Made by a program: the position numbers and the translations under genes
Origin: Aerococcaceae bacterium DSM 111020
GTDB lineage: Bacteria; Bacillota; Bacilli; Lactobacillales; Aerococcaceae
DNA length: 42,273 bases
Direction: 5' to 3'
NCBI GenBank assembly: GCA_015863185.1
Contig: JACBXP010000016.1
Span: 1-42,273 of the forward strand
Shown here: positions 24,976 through 32,728 of the stretch, piece after piece
Position numbering within the stretch: position 1 is the stretch's first letter
Layout of the letters: the number at the start of each line of letters is the position of its first letter
Notes under the pieces: model-generated
The model's database searches: none
Told to the model about the DNA's origin: nothing
What the model saw: only the letters and a program-made list of their open reading frames with translations

Positions 24976-25018
24976 AGATTATAAGTACATTAGTTATGGT
25001 TATTTAGGAGGAATTTTC

Positions 25019-25096
25019 ATGTCATTTAAATTGGAGGATGATCAAGATAGCCAAGGTGTTATAGGAAGTGTTGTGAGATTAACTCATGCAAAATAG
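25019..25096 (+). CDS. 25-codon leader ORF overlapping the acyl-CoA-dehydrogenase-like gene
   Basis: An ATG stands directly behind TTAGGAGGAATTTTC, the best ribosome binding site in this operon, and opens a 25-codon frame (MSFKLEDDQDSQGVIGSVV then RLTHAK). It ends at TAG 25094-25096, past the ATG at 25086 of the next gene in another frame. The next gene has only a poor, distant site of its own, so ribosomes finishing this ORF probably re-initiate there. I do not recognise the peptide as a protein family. It may be only a coupling device, or the start of the main protein may lie here if one frameshift is present; the residues do not look like an acyl-CoA dehydrogenase N-terminus. Confidence 0.55.
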   Translation: MSFKLEDDQDSQGVIGSVVRLTHAK

Positions 25097-26234
25097 AGTA
25101 TTTAATCAATATTTGAATGATTGTAAGAAATCATCGTCGTTATTAAAATGGCTCAAAAATCAAGATACTTCAGTCTTTCGTGAGGCGACTAAAGCCTATG
25201 ATCAAGCAGGGGTCTATCCAAATGACTTGGTGCATGCAATCATACAGCAACCTGTCTATACTAAATATCTCACCGGTCAGCATCAATTTCAGAGTCGATT
25301 AGAGTATTATGAATTCATGCGAGAATTGGCGACCCTTTTTCCATCATTGGCGTCACTCATTGCGATACAGACAGATTATATTCTCTATTCATTGAGTCGT
25401 TTTGCTAATGATAAATTCAAGTCACAGTATTTGGAGCCGACTTTGGACGGTCAATTGATTGGTGCCTTTGCTTCGTATGAACATGAAACCATTACGCAAT
25501 TAGATCGAATGAAGACGACGGCTGAAGAACAAGCGGATGGGTATGTTATCACCGGCATAAAAAATATGGTGTCCATTGCTGATGTTGCCGATTTCTTCAT
25601 CGTTGTAGCGAAGTGTCATACGGGTGACTTGGGATTGTTTATAGTGGATAAAGACACTGAAGGATTGACGATCGGTGAATTGACAGAAGTTGGAGGCCGT
25701 CAAGCTTTTCCAGTATTTCCAGTTATCCTTGACAATGTGGAGGTACCGAAGGAAAAACGTATTCTTGGAGCATTGTCGGGCCTTGAAATGCTAAAAGAAA
25801 TACGTAAACAATTAAAAAAATCTATCACAGTTATTGCCTACGGAACGGCATCGGGAGTGCTAGAGATGGGCGAATCTTATTTAAGACAAGATCGTAATCT
25901 TGGTCGGCCATTAATCGCTAGTCGAACCATTCAAGAAGATTTATCGTCACTTTACATGGAGATGTCTGTATTAAAACCAAACATCCATCAGATGATTATG
26001 GAGAATGTGAATACCGATATTGAATTGGCGATTCTCAAATATAAATCCTGTGCTTTAGCAGTGAATATGAGTGAAAAATTACTTCATTTATCTGCTGGTT
26101 CAGGGGCGAAAGATCAAGCAGAATTTGCTCGATACTATCGTGACGCACAAATGTTAACAGATTTTGGTGGCAGCCCGGCCACACAAATGAAAATCATATC
26201 GCAGAAATGGGAAGTGTTCCCTAATATTACATAG
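25086..26234 (+). CDS. Acyl-CoA-dehydrogenase-like flavoprotein lacking the usual catalytic Glu
   Basis: The 382-residue protein spans the normal acyl-CoA dehydrogenase domains: an N-terminal helical part, a middle beta domain (GAFASYEHETITQLDRMKTT, then DGYVITGIKNMVSIADVADFFIVVA, and LDNVEVPKEKRILG) and a C-terminal helical bundle (AYGTASGVLEMGESYLRQDRNLGRPL to the end). ARYYRDAQMLTDFGGSPATQ aligns with the YRDA...YEGT(S/T)xIQ motif, but the position of the catalytic Glu is G361. The alternative Glu on helix G, used by isovaleryl-CoA dehydrogenase, is also not evident. It may catalyse another flavin reaction, or a different residue may serve as base. Its start overlaps the leader ORF, and the CoA-transferase follows 11 bases later. 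Confidence 0.75.
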   Translation: MQNRVFNQYLNDCKKSSSLLKWLKNQDTSVFREATKAYDQAGVYPNDLVHAIIQQPVYTKYLTGQHQFQSRLEYYEFMRELATLFPSLASLIAIQTDYILYSLSRFANDKFKSQYLEPTLDGQLIGAFASYEHETITQLDRMKTTAEEQADGYVITGIKNMVSIADVADFFIVVAKCHTGDLGLFIVDKDTEGLTIGELTEVGGRQAFPVFPVILDNVEVPKEKRILGALSGLEMLKEIRKQLKKSITVIAYGTASGVLEMGESYLRQDRNLGRPLIASRTIQEDLSSLYMEMSVLKPNIHQMIMENVNTDIELAILKYKSCALAVNMSEKLLHLSAGSGAKDQAEFARYYRDAQMLTDFGGSPATQMKIISQKWEVFPNIT

Positions 26235-26245
26235 GAGGATAAAAT

Positions 26246-27541
26246 ATGTTAGAGACATATAAAAAATTATATCAAGAAAAATTAGTTGAAACAGCTGAAG
26301 AAGCCATTGAAATCATTGAACCAGGTGAGGGGCTTGTTTATCCATTAGGTGCTGGGGAACCCCCAACATTACATAAAGCATTGTCCAATTATGAAGGGCT
26401 TGATAATAACCGCCTTTATACAATGCTCACCATGAATCCAGTGATTAATGTTGGTCGTGAGAAATTAACGCATTATTCGTTCTTCTTAAATTCACCAGAC
26501 CGTAAACCATTCAATAATGGTGAGACAGAACTTATCCCATGTAATTTCTCAAAAATTCCAGAAATTTTGCATGAACGTGAACCAGAACCCGTTATTATTG
26601 CGCTTGTATCACCAATTGATGAGAATGGTTATTTCTCATTAGGTGTCGGTGTCTCTTACGTTGGTCCTCAAATTCCGCATGCAAAGAAAATTATCTTAGA
26701 AGTCTCTGATAAAATGCCACGAACTTTTGGTATTATGAATGAAATTCATATTAGTCAAGTCGATAAAATTATTGAGACAAATGTTGACCTGCCAGAATTA
26801 CCAGAACCAGAGCTGACAGAGGAAGATATCAAAATAGGTAAATATGTTGCCGATTATGTGAAAGATTATGACACCATTCAAATTGGAATCGGTGGGATGC
26901 CGAATGCAGTAATGAATGAATTGGTTAATGCCAAGGGACTAGGACTTCATTCAGAGATGTATACTTCTAAAGCACAATATCTAGCAGAAGAAGGGGCTCT
27001 GACAAATGAGCATAAACAAAATTACGTTGGGAAATCTATTGCGACATTTGCCTTAGGTCCACGTAAAATGTATGATTTTATGGACAATAATCCAACCATT
27101 TTCATGGTACCATGTGATATTTCTAATGGGTTGAAATATATTGGCGAACATAAACATTTTGTATCTATCAATGCGGCAGTTCAAGTAGACTTACTCGGAC
27201 AAGCGAACTCTGAAAAAGTTGGATCAACATATTATTCATCGACAGGAGGTCAAGCAGACTTCGCTAAAGGAGTTACTTTATCCGATGATGGACGTGGTTT
27301 CATCTGTCTGAAATCAACCGCAAAAGGCGGAACTGTTTCAACGATTGTGCCAACATTAGATGATGGTGCAGTTGTTACAACCAATAAAAATGATATCGAT
27401 AAAGTTGTTACGGAATTCGGTGTGGCAGAATTACGCAATAAGACAATTAGTGAACGTGTCGAAGCATTAATCGCCATTGCACATCCAGACTTTAGAGATG
27501 AGTTAACAGAAAAAGCAAAAGAAATGGGATATTTAGCATAA
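26246..27541 (+). CDS. CoA-transferase of the acetyl-CoA hydrolase/4-hydroxybutyrate CoA-transferase family
   Basis: The 431-residue protein is a class I CoA-transferase of the Cat1/AbfT type, which exchanges CoA between an acyl-CoA (often acetyl-CoA) and a carboxylate through a glutamyl-CoA intermediate. The motif GLGLHSEMYTS carries the catalytic E237; IQIGIGGMPNAV (about 211-222) forms the oxyanion/CoA loop; the N-terminal GLVYPLGAGEPPTLHKAL and the later STYYSSTGGQADFAKG are also family-typical. It starts behind ATAGGAGGATAAAAT, 11 bases after the acyl-CoA-dehydrogenase-like gene. In this operon it is the obvious activating enzyme, turning an imported acid into its CoA thioester without spending ATP. 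The acid could be propionate, acrylate, butyrate or a hydroxy acid; sequence does not decide. Confidence 0.88.
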   Translation: MLETYKKLYQEKLVETAEEAIEIIEPGEGLVYPLGAGEPPTLHKALSNYEGLDNNRLYTMLTMNPVINVGREKLTHYSFFLNSPDRKPFNNGETELIPCNFSKIPEILHEREPEPVIIALVSPIDENGYFSLGVGVSYVGPQIPHAKKIILEVSDKMPRTFGIMNEIHISQVDKIIETNVDLPELPEPELTEEDIKIGKYVADYVKDYDTIQIGIGGMPNAVMNELVNAKGLGLHSEMYTSKAQYLAEEGALTNEHKQNYVGKSIATFALGPRKMYDFMDNNPTIFMVPCDISNGLKYIGEHKHFVSINAAVQVDLLGQANSEKVGSTYYSSTGGQADFAKGVTLSDDGRGFICLKSTAKGGTVSTIVPTLDDGAVVTTNKNDIDKVVTEFGVAELRNKTISERVEALIAIAHPDFRDELTEKAKEMGYLA

Positions 27542-27549
27542 TAAAGGGG

Positions 27550-27579
27550 AGAGGTTGTAATGAAACGCAACCTCTTTTC
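27550..27579 (+). terminator. Hairpin between the CoA-transferase and acryloyl-CoA reductase genes
   Basis: AGAGGTTG (27550-27557) pairs with CAACCTCT (27568-27575), followed by TTTT. The next gene has no clear promoter in the 27 bases that remain, so this is probably a partial terminator that lowers its expression. Confidence 0.7.
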
Positions 27580-27606
27580 AGACTGTAATTTATAAGGAGT
27601 GGAAAT

Positions 27607-28605
27607 ATGGAAAAGTTTAAAGCATATGTTGTTCGTGAAGAAAATGACCAAATCGTTCATCGATTAGAAACTATTATTCAAGATAAATTATCCGAAGGAG
27701 ATACACTCGTTAAAGTAGCGTATTCCTCTATTAATTATAAGGATATGCTTGCACTCGAACCTAAAGGCGGCGTCATTCGCCACTATCCGATGATTCCAGG
27801 GATTGATCTGGCAGGAACAGTTATTTCATCTGAATCTGATGATTATCAAGCAGGAGACGCAGTCTTGTTAACTGGATATGGATTAGGGACAGTCCATACT
27901 GGTGGTTTATCCGAAGTGGCGCGTGTCCCTCATGAATGGCTAGTGAAATTACCAAAAGGATTGGAACTTCGAGATGCGATGATTTATGGGACTGCTGGTT
28001 TCACAGCAGCATTATCCATCGACGCATTAGAACATCAAGGAATGACAGTCGAAGATCAACCAGAAATTCTTGTCACCGGAGCGACAGGTGGCGTAGGAAG
28101 TGTCGCGATTCAGATTCTTCATCATTTGGGTTATCAAAATATTACTGCAACCATCCGTAAAGATTATCAGGAAGAAAAAGCCCGCAAATTTGGGGCAACA
28201 AATATTTGGGATATTAGAGATTTAGAATCAAATGGCCGCCCATTGAATAAACGTCAATACAAATATGTTGTCGATACAGTAGGTGGAGAATTAACAGCTG
28301 ATATTCTGACAAAAGTTGATGAATACGGAAGTGTAGCAATCAGTGGTAATGCTGGGGGAGCTAAATTAGAAACAACAGTTTTACCATTCATTTTAAGAGG
28401 AGTGAATCTCTTAGGAATTAACTCAGTAGAAATATCACATGAAGATCGTGTGCGTATTTGGAATAAATTAGCAACCGATTGGAATGTAATTGATCAATTG
28501 CATCATCAAGAAGTAACGCTCGAAGAATTCAATCAAGTGACTGAAGAACTTAAAGCCGGAAAACACTTAGGACGTACCATTGTCAAAGTAAATTCGGAAA
28601 AATAG
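27607..28605 (+). CDS. Zinc-free MDR reductase of the AcuI/YhdH (acryloyl-CoA reductase) family
   Basis: The 332-residue protein is a medium-chain dehydrogenase/reductase of the YhdH/YhfP/AcuI subgroup. YSSINYKDMLALEPKGGV (39-56) followed by IPGIDLAGTV is the subgroup signature; the nucleotide site is VTGATGGVGSVA (156-167), with the Arg of TIRKDY placed to hold the 2'-phosphate of NADPH; zinc ligands are lacking. AcuI enzymes reduce toxic acryloyl-CoA to propionyl-CoA, although some relatives are general enone or quinone reductases. Being next to a CoA-transferase and an acyl-CoA-dehydrogenase-like protein favours a CoA-ester substrate. The start follows TATAAGGAGTGGAAAT. Confidence 0.85.
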   Translation: MEKFKAYVVREENDQIVHRLETIIQDKLSEGDTLVKVAYSSINYKDMLALEPKGGVIRHYPMIPGIDLAGTVISSESDDYQAGDAVLLTGYGLGTVHTGGLSEVARVPHEWLVKLPKGLELRDAMIYGTAGFTAALSIDALEHQGMTVEDQPEILVTGATGGVGSVAIQILHHLGYQNITATIRKDYQEEKARKFGATNIWDIRDLESNGRPLNKRQYKYVVDTVGGELTADILTKVDEYGSVAISGNAGGAKLETTVLPFILRGVNLLGINSVEISHEDRVRIWNKLATDWNVIDQLHHQEVTLEEFNQVTEELKAGKHLGRTIVKVNSEK

Positions 28606-28661
28606 TGATTGTTAAAGGATAACATTTGATTATCGATACATCAGATTAAAATTACTGAACC

Positions 28662-28686
28662 AAAAAGGCGCGTAAGCGTCTTTTTT
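28662..28686 (+). terminator. Rho-independent terminator after the acuI-like gene
   Basis: AAAAGGCGC pairs with GCGTCTTTT around GTAA (one G-U pair), ending in TTTTTT. Confidence 0.85.
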
Positions 28687-28741
28687 GTATAGGAAAATAT
28701 TGACTGAAAATCGTGTGACATTGATTGAAATCGTTCACCTA

Positions 28742-28753
28742 ATCGTATACGAT
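28742..28753. promoter_or_regulatory. Perfect palindrome upstream of the cyclase-family gene
   Basis: ATCGTATACGAT is a 12-base perfect palindrome 24 bases before the start codon. TTGATT/TTGAAA hexamers lie upstream at roughly -35 distance, so it may cover the -10 region and act as an operator. Confidence 0.45.
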
Positions 28754-28777
28754 GAATGAAAGAAGGAGGGAATGCGA

Positions 28778-29530
28778 ATGAATGCATTACAACAGTTATT
28801 ACAGCAATTAAAGGAATATCGATGGGTAAATTTAACACATGATATTACGAAAGAAATGCCACTGTATCAAGCATTTGAACCATTGGTTCCAAATGTTATT
28901 ACGACATTGGAAGAAACTGGTTCAGATAATCGTACCTATACCTTAGCGACATCTCATGGCACACATACGGATGCACCGGCTCATTTTATGCCTGGTGGCC
29001 GGACATTTGCAGAGATCGATTTAAAAGAACGCGTCCTGCCCCTATGTGTCGTTCATATCGAAGAAAAAGTTACAGAAGATAATGGTTATGCCGTCACTGT
29101 TGCTGATCTTAAGGAATGGGAAGCGGAACATGGTCGCTTTCCTGAAGGATGTTTTGTTGCCTTATCGACAGGGTGGTACCATATGGCGACAGATCAAGAA
29201 ACATTCGAAAATCGCAATGAAGAAGGCGTTGAAGTAACACCGGGGTGGTCGATTCCTGCCCTAGAATTCCTTAGTCGGGAACGTCATGTTCAAGCCATCG
29301 GACATGAAACACTGAATACGGACTCTGGGGTGGAAGCAGCGGCCTCTGATGCGCCTCTACCTTTGCCAGCGCAACGTTTCTGGTTGAATGAGAACAAGTA
29401 TCAAGTGGAGATGCTTAAGAATTTAGATCTATTACCTGCGACTGGTTCAATTATTTTTGTTACCTTGCCACATGTTAAAGGAGCACCCGCATTTCCCTCA
29501 GAGGTGTGGGCGATAGTGCCGAAGGAATAG
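28778..29530 (+). CDS. Cyclase-family metal-dependent hydrolase (kynurenine-formamidase-like)
   Basis: The protein (250 residues from the chosen start) belongs to the cyclase/kynurenine formamidase fold. The metal motif SHGTHTDAPAHF (59-70) gives H63, D65 and H69; NLTHDITKEMPLYQ (18-31) and IGHETLNTDSGVE (about 173-185) are the other usual blocks. Members hydrolyse formamides, isatin or cyclic esters/amides. There is no tryptophan-breakdown gene nearby, so kynurenine formamidase itself is unlikely. The start at 28778 is 7 bases after AAGGAGGG; the ATG at 28772 is too close to it. The gene has its own promoter region after a terminator, so it may or may not belong to the acyl-CoA cluster. Confidence 0.85.
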   Translation: MNALQQLLQQLKEYRWVNLTHDITKEMPLYQAFEPLVPNVITTLEETGSDNRTYTLATSHGTHTDAPAHFMPGGRTFAEIDLKERVLPLCVVHIEEKVTEDNGYAVTVADLKEWEAEHGRFPEGCFVALSTGWYHMATDQETFENRNEEGVEVTPGWSIPALEFLSRERHVQAIGHETLNTDSGVEAAASDAPLPLPAQRFWLNENKYQVEMLKNLDLLPATGSIIFVTLPHVKGAPAFPSEVWAIVPKE

Positions 29531-29626
29531 ATATACTGAGAGATGGAAAAGTTTTACTTGGCATTAACATATTGTTGCTATAAGTTTCAAAAATTATTTT
29601 TAAGGAAAGTAGCAAAAGGAGGCGCT

Positions 29627-30277
29627 ATGTTTAAAGCAGTAATATTTGATATGGATGGCGTTATTGTGGATACAGAACATTTTTTCTTCCAGGCAGCGCA
29701 AGAAATTATGGAACAAGAAGGTCACACAATCACCGATACATATTTTTATACCTTTACGGGAACGACGGATGAATATACTTGGCGTACTATTAAGGAAGAT
29801 TATCAATTACCTGAGACCGCAGATGCATACATCTCTAGAATTTTAGATGTTGTCGAAAGATTAAAAGAAGAACAAGGACTCACTTTCTATGACGGAGTAA
29901 AAGAATTTATTCAAACACTTCATCAAAAAGGTTATCAATTAGCCATTGCATCTTCTTCTGGGATGGATGATATTAAGACCGTTATCACAACTTTAGGAGT
30001 AGAAGATTATTTTGACGAATTGGTGACAGGAGAATGGTTTGAGGAATCTAAGCCAGATCCTGAAACCTATTTAGACACTGCCAGACGTTTGGGAGTTGAC
30101 CCGGAGCAATGCTTAGTCATTGAAGACTCTCATAATGGAGCAAAAGCGGCAAAAGATGCTGGGATGACGTGCATTGGTTATGTTGATCCGAAGTATCCAC
30201 CTCAGGATTTAAGTATCACTGACGCGACAGTATCAGATTTTAAAGAGATTCAAGTTGATGCATTAGACGAGTTGTAA
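29627..30277 (+). CDS. HAD-superfamily phosphatase, beta-phosphoglucomutase-like
   Basis: The 216-residue protein is a complete subfamily IA HAD enzyme. Motif I is FDMDGVIVDTE (D8 nucleophile, D10 acid/base), motif II IASSSG, motif III with the Lys of EESKPDPETYL, and motif IV VIEDSHNGAKAA. The cap domain lies between about 15 and 85. The order and the KPDPE-Y motif are those of beta-phosphoglucomutase and sugar-phosphate phosphatases; the hexose-specific hinge residues cannot be judged, so a phosphatase is the safer call. I start it at 29627 after AAAAGGAGGCGCT; the open frame runs 28 codons further with no site. Confidence 0.85.
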   Translation: MFKAVIFDMDGVIVDTEHFFFQAAQEIMEQEGHTITDTYFYTFTGTTDEYTWRTIKEDYQLPETADAYISRILDVVERLKEEQGLTFYDGVKEFIQTLHQKGYQLAIASSSGMDDIKTVITTLGVEDYFDELVTGEWFEESKPDPETYLDTARRLGVDPEQCLVIEDSHNGAKAAKDAGMTCIGYVDPKYPPQDLSITDATVSDFKEIQVDALDEL

Positions 30278-30344
30278 TAATGTTGTGGTTGTTTGTTTAA
30301 TTAAGTCGCTAAGAATAATCAAAAAGAATATTTTGGAGGTATTC

Positions 30345-31177
30345 ATGTCTATAAAATTAATCGCTATCGATATGGATGAAACATTTCTGCGAACGGATAA
30401 AAGTTATGACCGGGAGCGTTTTAAAGAAATTTATGCTGAACTGAAGAAAAGAGATGTTATTTGGTTGGTGGCAAGTGGAAACAGTTATCATCAATTAGTA
30501 GAGCAATTTGATGAAACAATTTTACCGGATTTGTATTTTGCCGGAGACAATGGAAGCTTTATTGTAAGGGACGAAGAAGTTTTAGAAACTTGTGGTATGG
30601 AACGCGACTTGTATCTTGAGATAATCGATTTTATCCAAGAGAAATTAGGTGAATGTTACTTCATCTCAACAGGTTCAGAGTCTTACATTCGAAAAAATAG
30701 CCCGATCTATGATGAGGCAAAGATATACAATGGAATATTGTATGAGATTGATGATTATCGAGAAATTCCTGAAGAAAAAAAGCTTATAAAATCTCGATTC
30801 ATAATGAAACGGATGACAGTTTGGCAGATAATAAATTATTTACAGATAAAATCAACGAACGTTTTCCTGAAGTCTTTTCGGTGACAAGTGGCAATGTATT
30901 TATCGATATTATAAATAAAAATAGTGGAAAAGGTCATGCAGTAGAGTATTTACAAAATAAATATGGTATTTCTATTGATGAAACAATGATCTTTGGTGAT
31001 AGTATGAATGATTTGAGCATGGTTCCACGAGCGAAATATTCAATTGCGATGGCTAATGCTGATCCAGATTTTATGAAACACTGCACCTATAAAATAGGAA
31101 CCAATGATGAACAAGCAGTATTGGATACGATTGAAGCATTTTTAGATGGCGAGTTGGAGAGCGTGTTGGGAGATTGA
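30345..31177 (+). pseudogene. Cof-type HAD sugar phosphatase with one frameshift
   Basis: The gene opens at 30345 behind TTTTGGAGGTATTC with MSIKLIAIDMDETFLRTDKS, the Cof/YidA-type motif I. Reading is correct to about residue 147 (EEKKLIK) and then fails in the A-run 30788-30791. One extra A there would give KISIHNETDDSLADNKLF, joining seamlessly to the second half with DETMIFGDSMNDLSM (motif IV) and ending at 31177. The joined protein would have about 277 residues, normal for the family, and no other defect is visible. It is therefore either freshly broken or a sequencing indel. Such phosphatases act on sugar phosphates or flavin precursors. Confidence 0.85.
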
Positions 31178-31180
31178 AGT

Positions 31181-31210
31181 GAAACTAACTAATTAAAAAA
31201 TTAGTGTTTC
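31181..31210. repeat. AT-rich hairpin between two phosphatase genes
   Basis: GAAAC-TAA-CTAATT can pair with AATTAG-T-GTTTC with small internal mismatches. No T-run follows, so termination is doubtful; it may stabilise the upstream mRNA end. Confidence 0.35.
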
Positions 31211-31273
31211 TGAATGATTTTGACATTGAGAATGATTAATGTTTTGAATAAAAATTGTAAAGGGAGAAAATCA

Positions 31274-31950
31274 ATGAAAATTTATTTAGTTCGTCATGGA
31301 CAAACATTATTTAATCTATTAGGGAGAACACAAGAATGGTCTGATAGCCCTTTGACTGAATTGGGAATGAATCAGGCACATCAAGTTGGGAAATATCTAA
31401 AGGATATAAATTTGATTATGTATTTTCTAGTGATTTAAAACGTTCTATAGATACTACGAAAATTATTAATGAACATTTACATATGCCTGCAGAAATACGC
31501 CTTAAACCAGAAATTAGAGAGGCTAATTATGGTTCATTTGAAGGCGGCGATGATAGTGAAACTTGGGGAGATATATTTGAAAGGTTTGATCTCTCACAAA
31601 ATACAGTGCTTACTGATTTTAATGCGATTTTTGATAAAACAACTAATGAAAATATTAGGAATTTACTAGCAGAGTCAGATGCATATAATCTAGCAGAAAA
31701 GTATACAGACTTAAAAAATAGATTTATAAAATTTACAGATGAATTAAAAAGTATAAAAGACGCAGAAAATGTCTTAATAGTTTCGCATGGGGGATCAGTT
31801 CAGATGCTATTAGAATTATTATTGCCTGATGAGAAGGGTTTGACGGAGGTAGACAATTGTAGCACCTCTATCGTAGATACGAAAAACGAGAAGTTAATTG
31901 CTTTTAATGAGACAGGATATATTAAAAAGCAAGTTTTAACTAAGTTATAA
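31274..31950 (+). pseudogene. Histidine phosphatase (phosphoglycerate-mutase-like) with one frameshift
   Basis: The gene begins at 31274 after AAAGGGAGAAAATCA with MKIYLVRHGQTLFN, in which RHG carries the catalytic His. After YLKDI the frame fails at the A-run 31408-31410; one more A would give DIKFDYVFSSDLKRSIDTTKII and continue to the stop at 31950. The second half holds EIREANYGSFEGGDD and LIVSHGGSVQMLLELLL with the second catalytic His. Joined, the protein has about 225 residues, a usual size for broad-specificity phosphatases of this family. As with the gene upstream, the single missing A is the only defect. Confidence 0.85.
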
Positions 31951-31976
31951 TTTTTATAATACTTGATTTAAAAAAG

Positions 31977-32009
31977 AACTAAGCTTTAGATTGTTGCTTA
32001 GTTTTTTTC
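31977..32009 (+). terminator. Rho-independent terminator before the Gat-type PTS operon
   Basis: AACTAAGC (31977-31984) pairs with GCTTAGTT (31996-32003), followed by TTTTTT. Confidence 0.85.
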
Positions 32010-32129
32010 TATGGTTAGGTTTCAATAGTACAGTAGTTTGTAAGGATTAAAAGATCATATTTGTTTCAATATTTAAGGATTTCATTTAATTCTACTTATA
32101 TTTAAATGAATTTAGCAATAAACGTTTGG

Positions 32130-32160
32130 TTTTGTTTAAAAGAGTTGTTTTTTGTTTAAA
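32130..32160 (+). promoter_or_regulatory. Direct repeats TTTTGTTTAAA, candidate DeoR/LacR operator
   Basis: TTTTGTTTAAA occurs at 32130-32140 and 32150-32160, exactly 20 bases apart (about two helical turns), just upstream of the -35 box of the PTS promoter. TTTTGTTT-like repeats are the known type of target for DeoR-family sugar regulators. The same core occurs in opposite orientation before lacD. Confidence 0.65.
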
Positions 32161-32165
32161 TAATA

Positions 32166-32194
32166 TTGACTTAATATTGAAAACGTTTTAATAT
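32166..32194 (+). promoter_or_regulatory. Promoter of the Gat-type PTS operon with cre in the spacer
   Basis: TTGACT (32166-32171) and TAATAT (32189-32194) are 17 bases apart. The cre-like site at 32178-32191 occupies the spacer and the first bases of the -10 box. Confidence 0.8.
32178..32191. promoter_or_regulatory. cre-like site (CcpA operator)
   Basis: TGAAAACGTTTTAA matches the cre consensus except for the next-to-last base. It predicts repression by CcpA when glucose is available. Confidence 0.75.
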
Positions 32195-32232
32195 ATAAGC
32201 AGTGAAGAAATAAAATACTAGGAGGTGATTTA

Positions 32233-32709
32233 ATGTTGAGAGATTTAATTTATAAAGACACTATCTATATAAGTGATGGAGGTGATTTGGAAAAAGTATT
32301 ATACCCAATTGTGGAAAATTTGACTGAAAAGAACTTAGTTCATACAGATTTTTTGAATAATTTGCTTTTAAGAGAGAGCAATTATCCAACTGCATTAGAT
32401 TTAAGTCCAATAAATAAGAAATATCATAATATTGCAATTCCACATACTGAATCAGAATATGTAAATGATTCTCGAATAATAATTGTTCAATTAAGAAAAC
32501 CAATAAAAATGAATAATATGATAAATCCAGAGGAAACTTTAGAAGTGAAAATGTTATTCATGTTATTGAATAATAATCCTGAAAAACAAGCTAGTTTACT
32601 AGCCGATGTGATGGATTTTTTTAATCAAATGCCTGAGGACAAAATTATGGAATTATTCAACAGTTCAAATATCGAAGAAATATTGAGTATACTAAATGCA
32701 AAAATATAG
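32233..32709 (+). CDS. gatA: PTS IIA component, galactitol (Gat) family
   Basis: The 158-residue cytoplasmic protein is a mannitol/fructose-type IIA domain of the galactitol subgroup. The phosphorylated residue is H71 in IAIPHTESEY. It accepts phosphate from HPr and passes it to IIB. The start follows TAGGAGGTGATTTA, and the IIB gene starts 20 bases downstream. In streptococci, Gat-type PTS proteins close to lacABCD import galactose as galactose 6-phosphate. As no galactitol-1-phosphate dehydrogenase gene is present here, galactose is a more likely substrate than galactitol, by inference. Confidence 0.85.
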   Translation: MLRDLIYKDTIYISDGGDLEKVLYPIVENLTEKNLVHTDFLNNLLLRESNYPTALDLSPINKKYHNIAIPHTESEYVNDSRIIIVQLRKPIKMNNMINPEETLEVKMLFMLLNNNPEKQASLLADVMDFFNQMPEDKIMELFNSSNIEEILSILNAKI

Positions 32710-32728
32710 ATAAAAGGAGAGAATAATA

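Noticed and set aside
29543..29626. 28-codon N-terminal extension of the HAD phosphatase
   Set aside because: No ribosome binding site precedes it, and HAD enzymes start directly with the FDMDG strand; the start at 29627 has AGGAGG.
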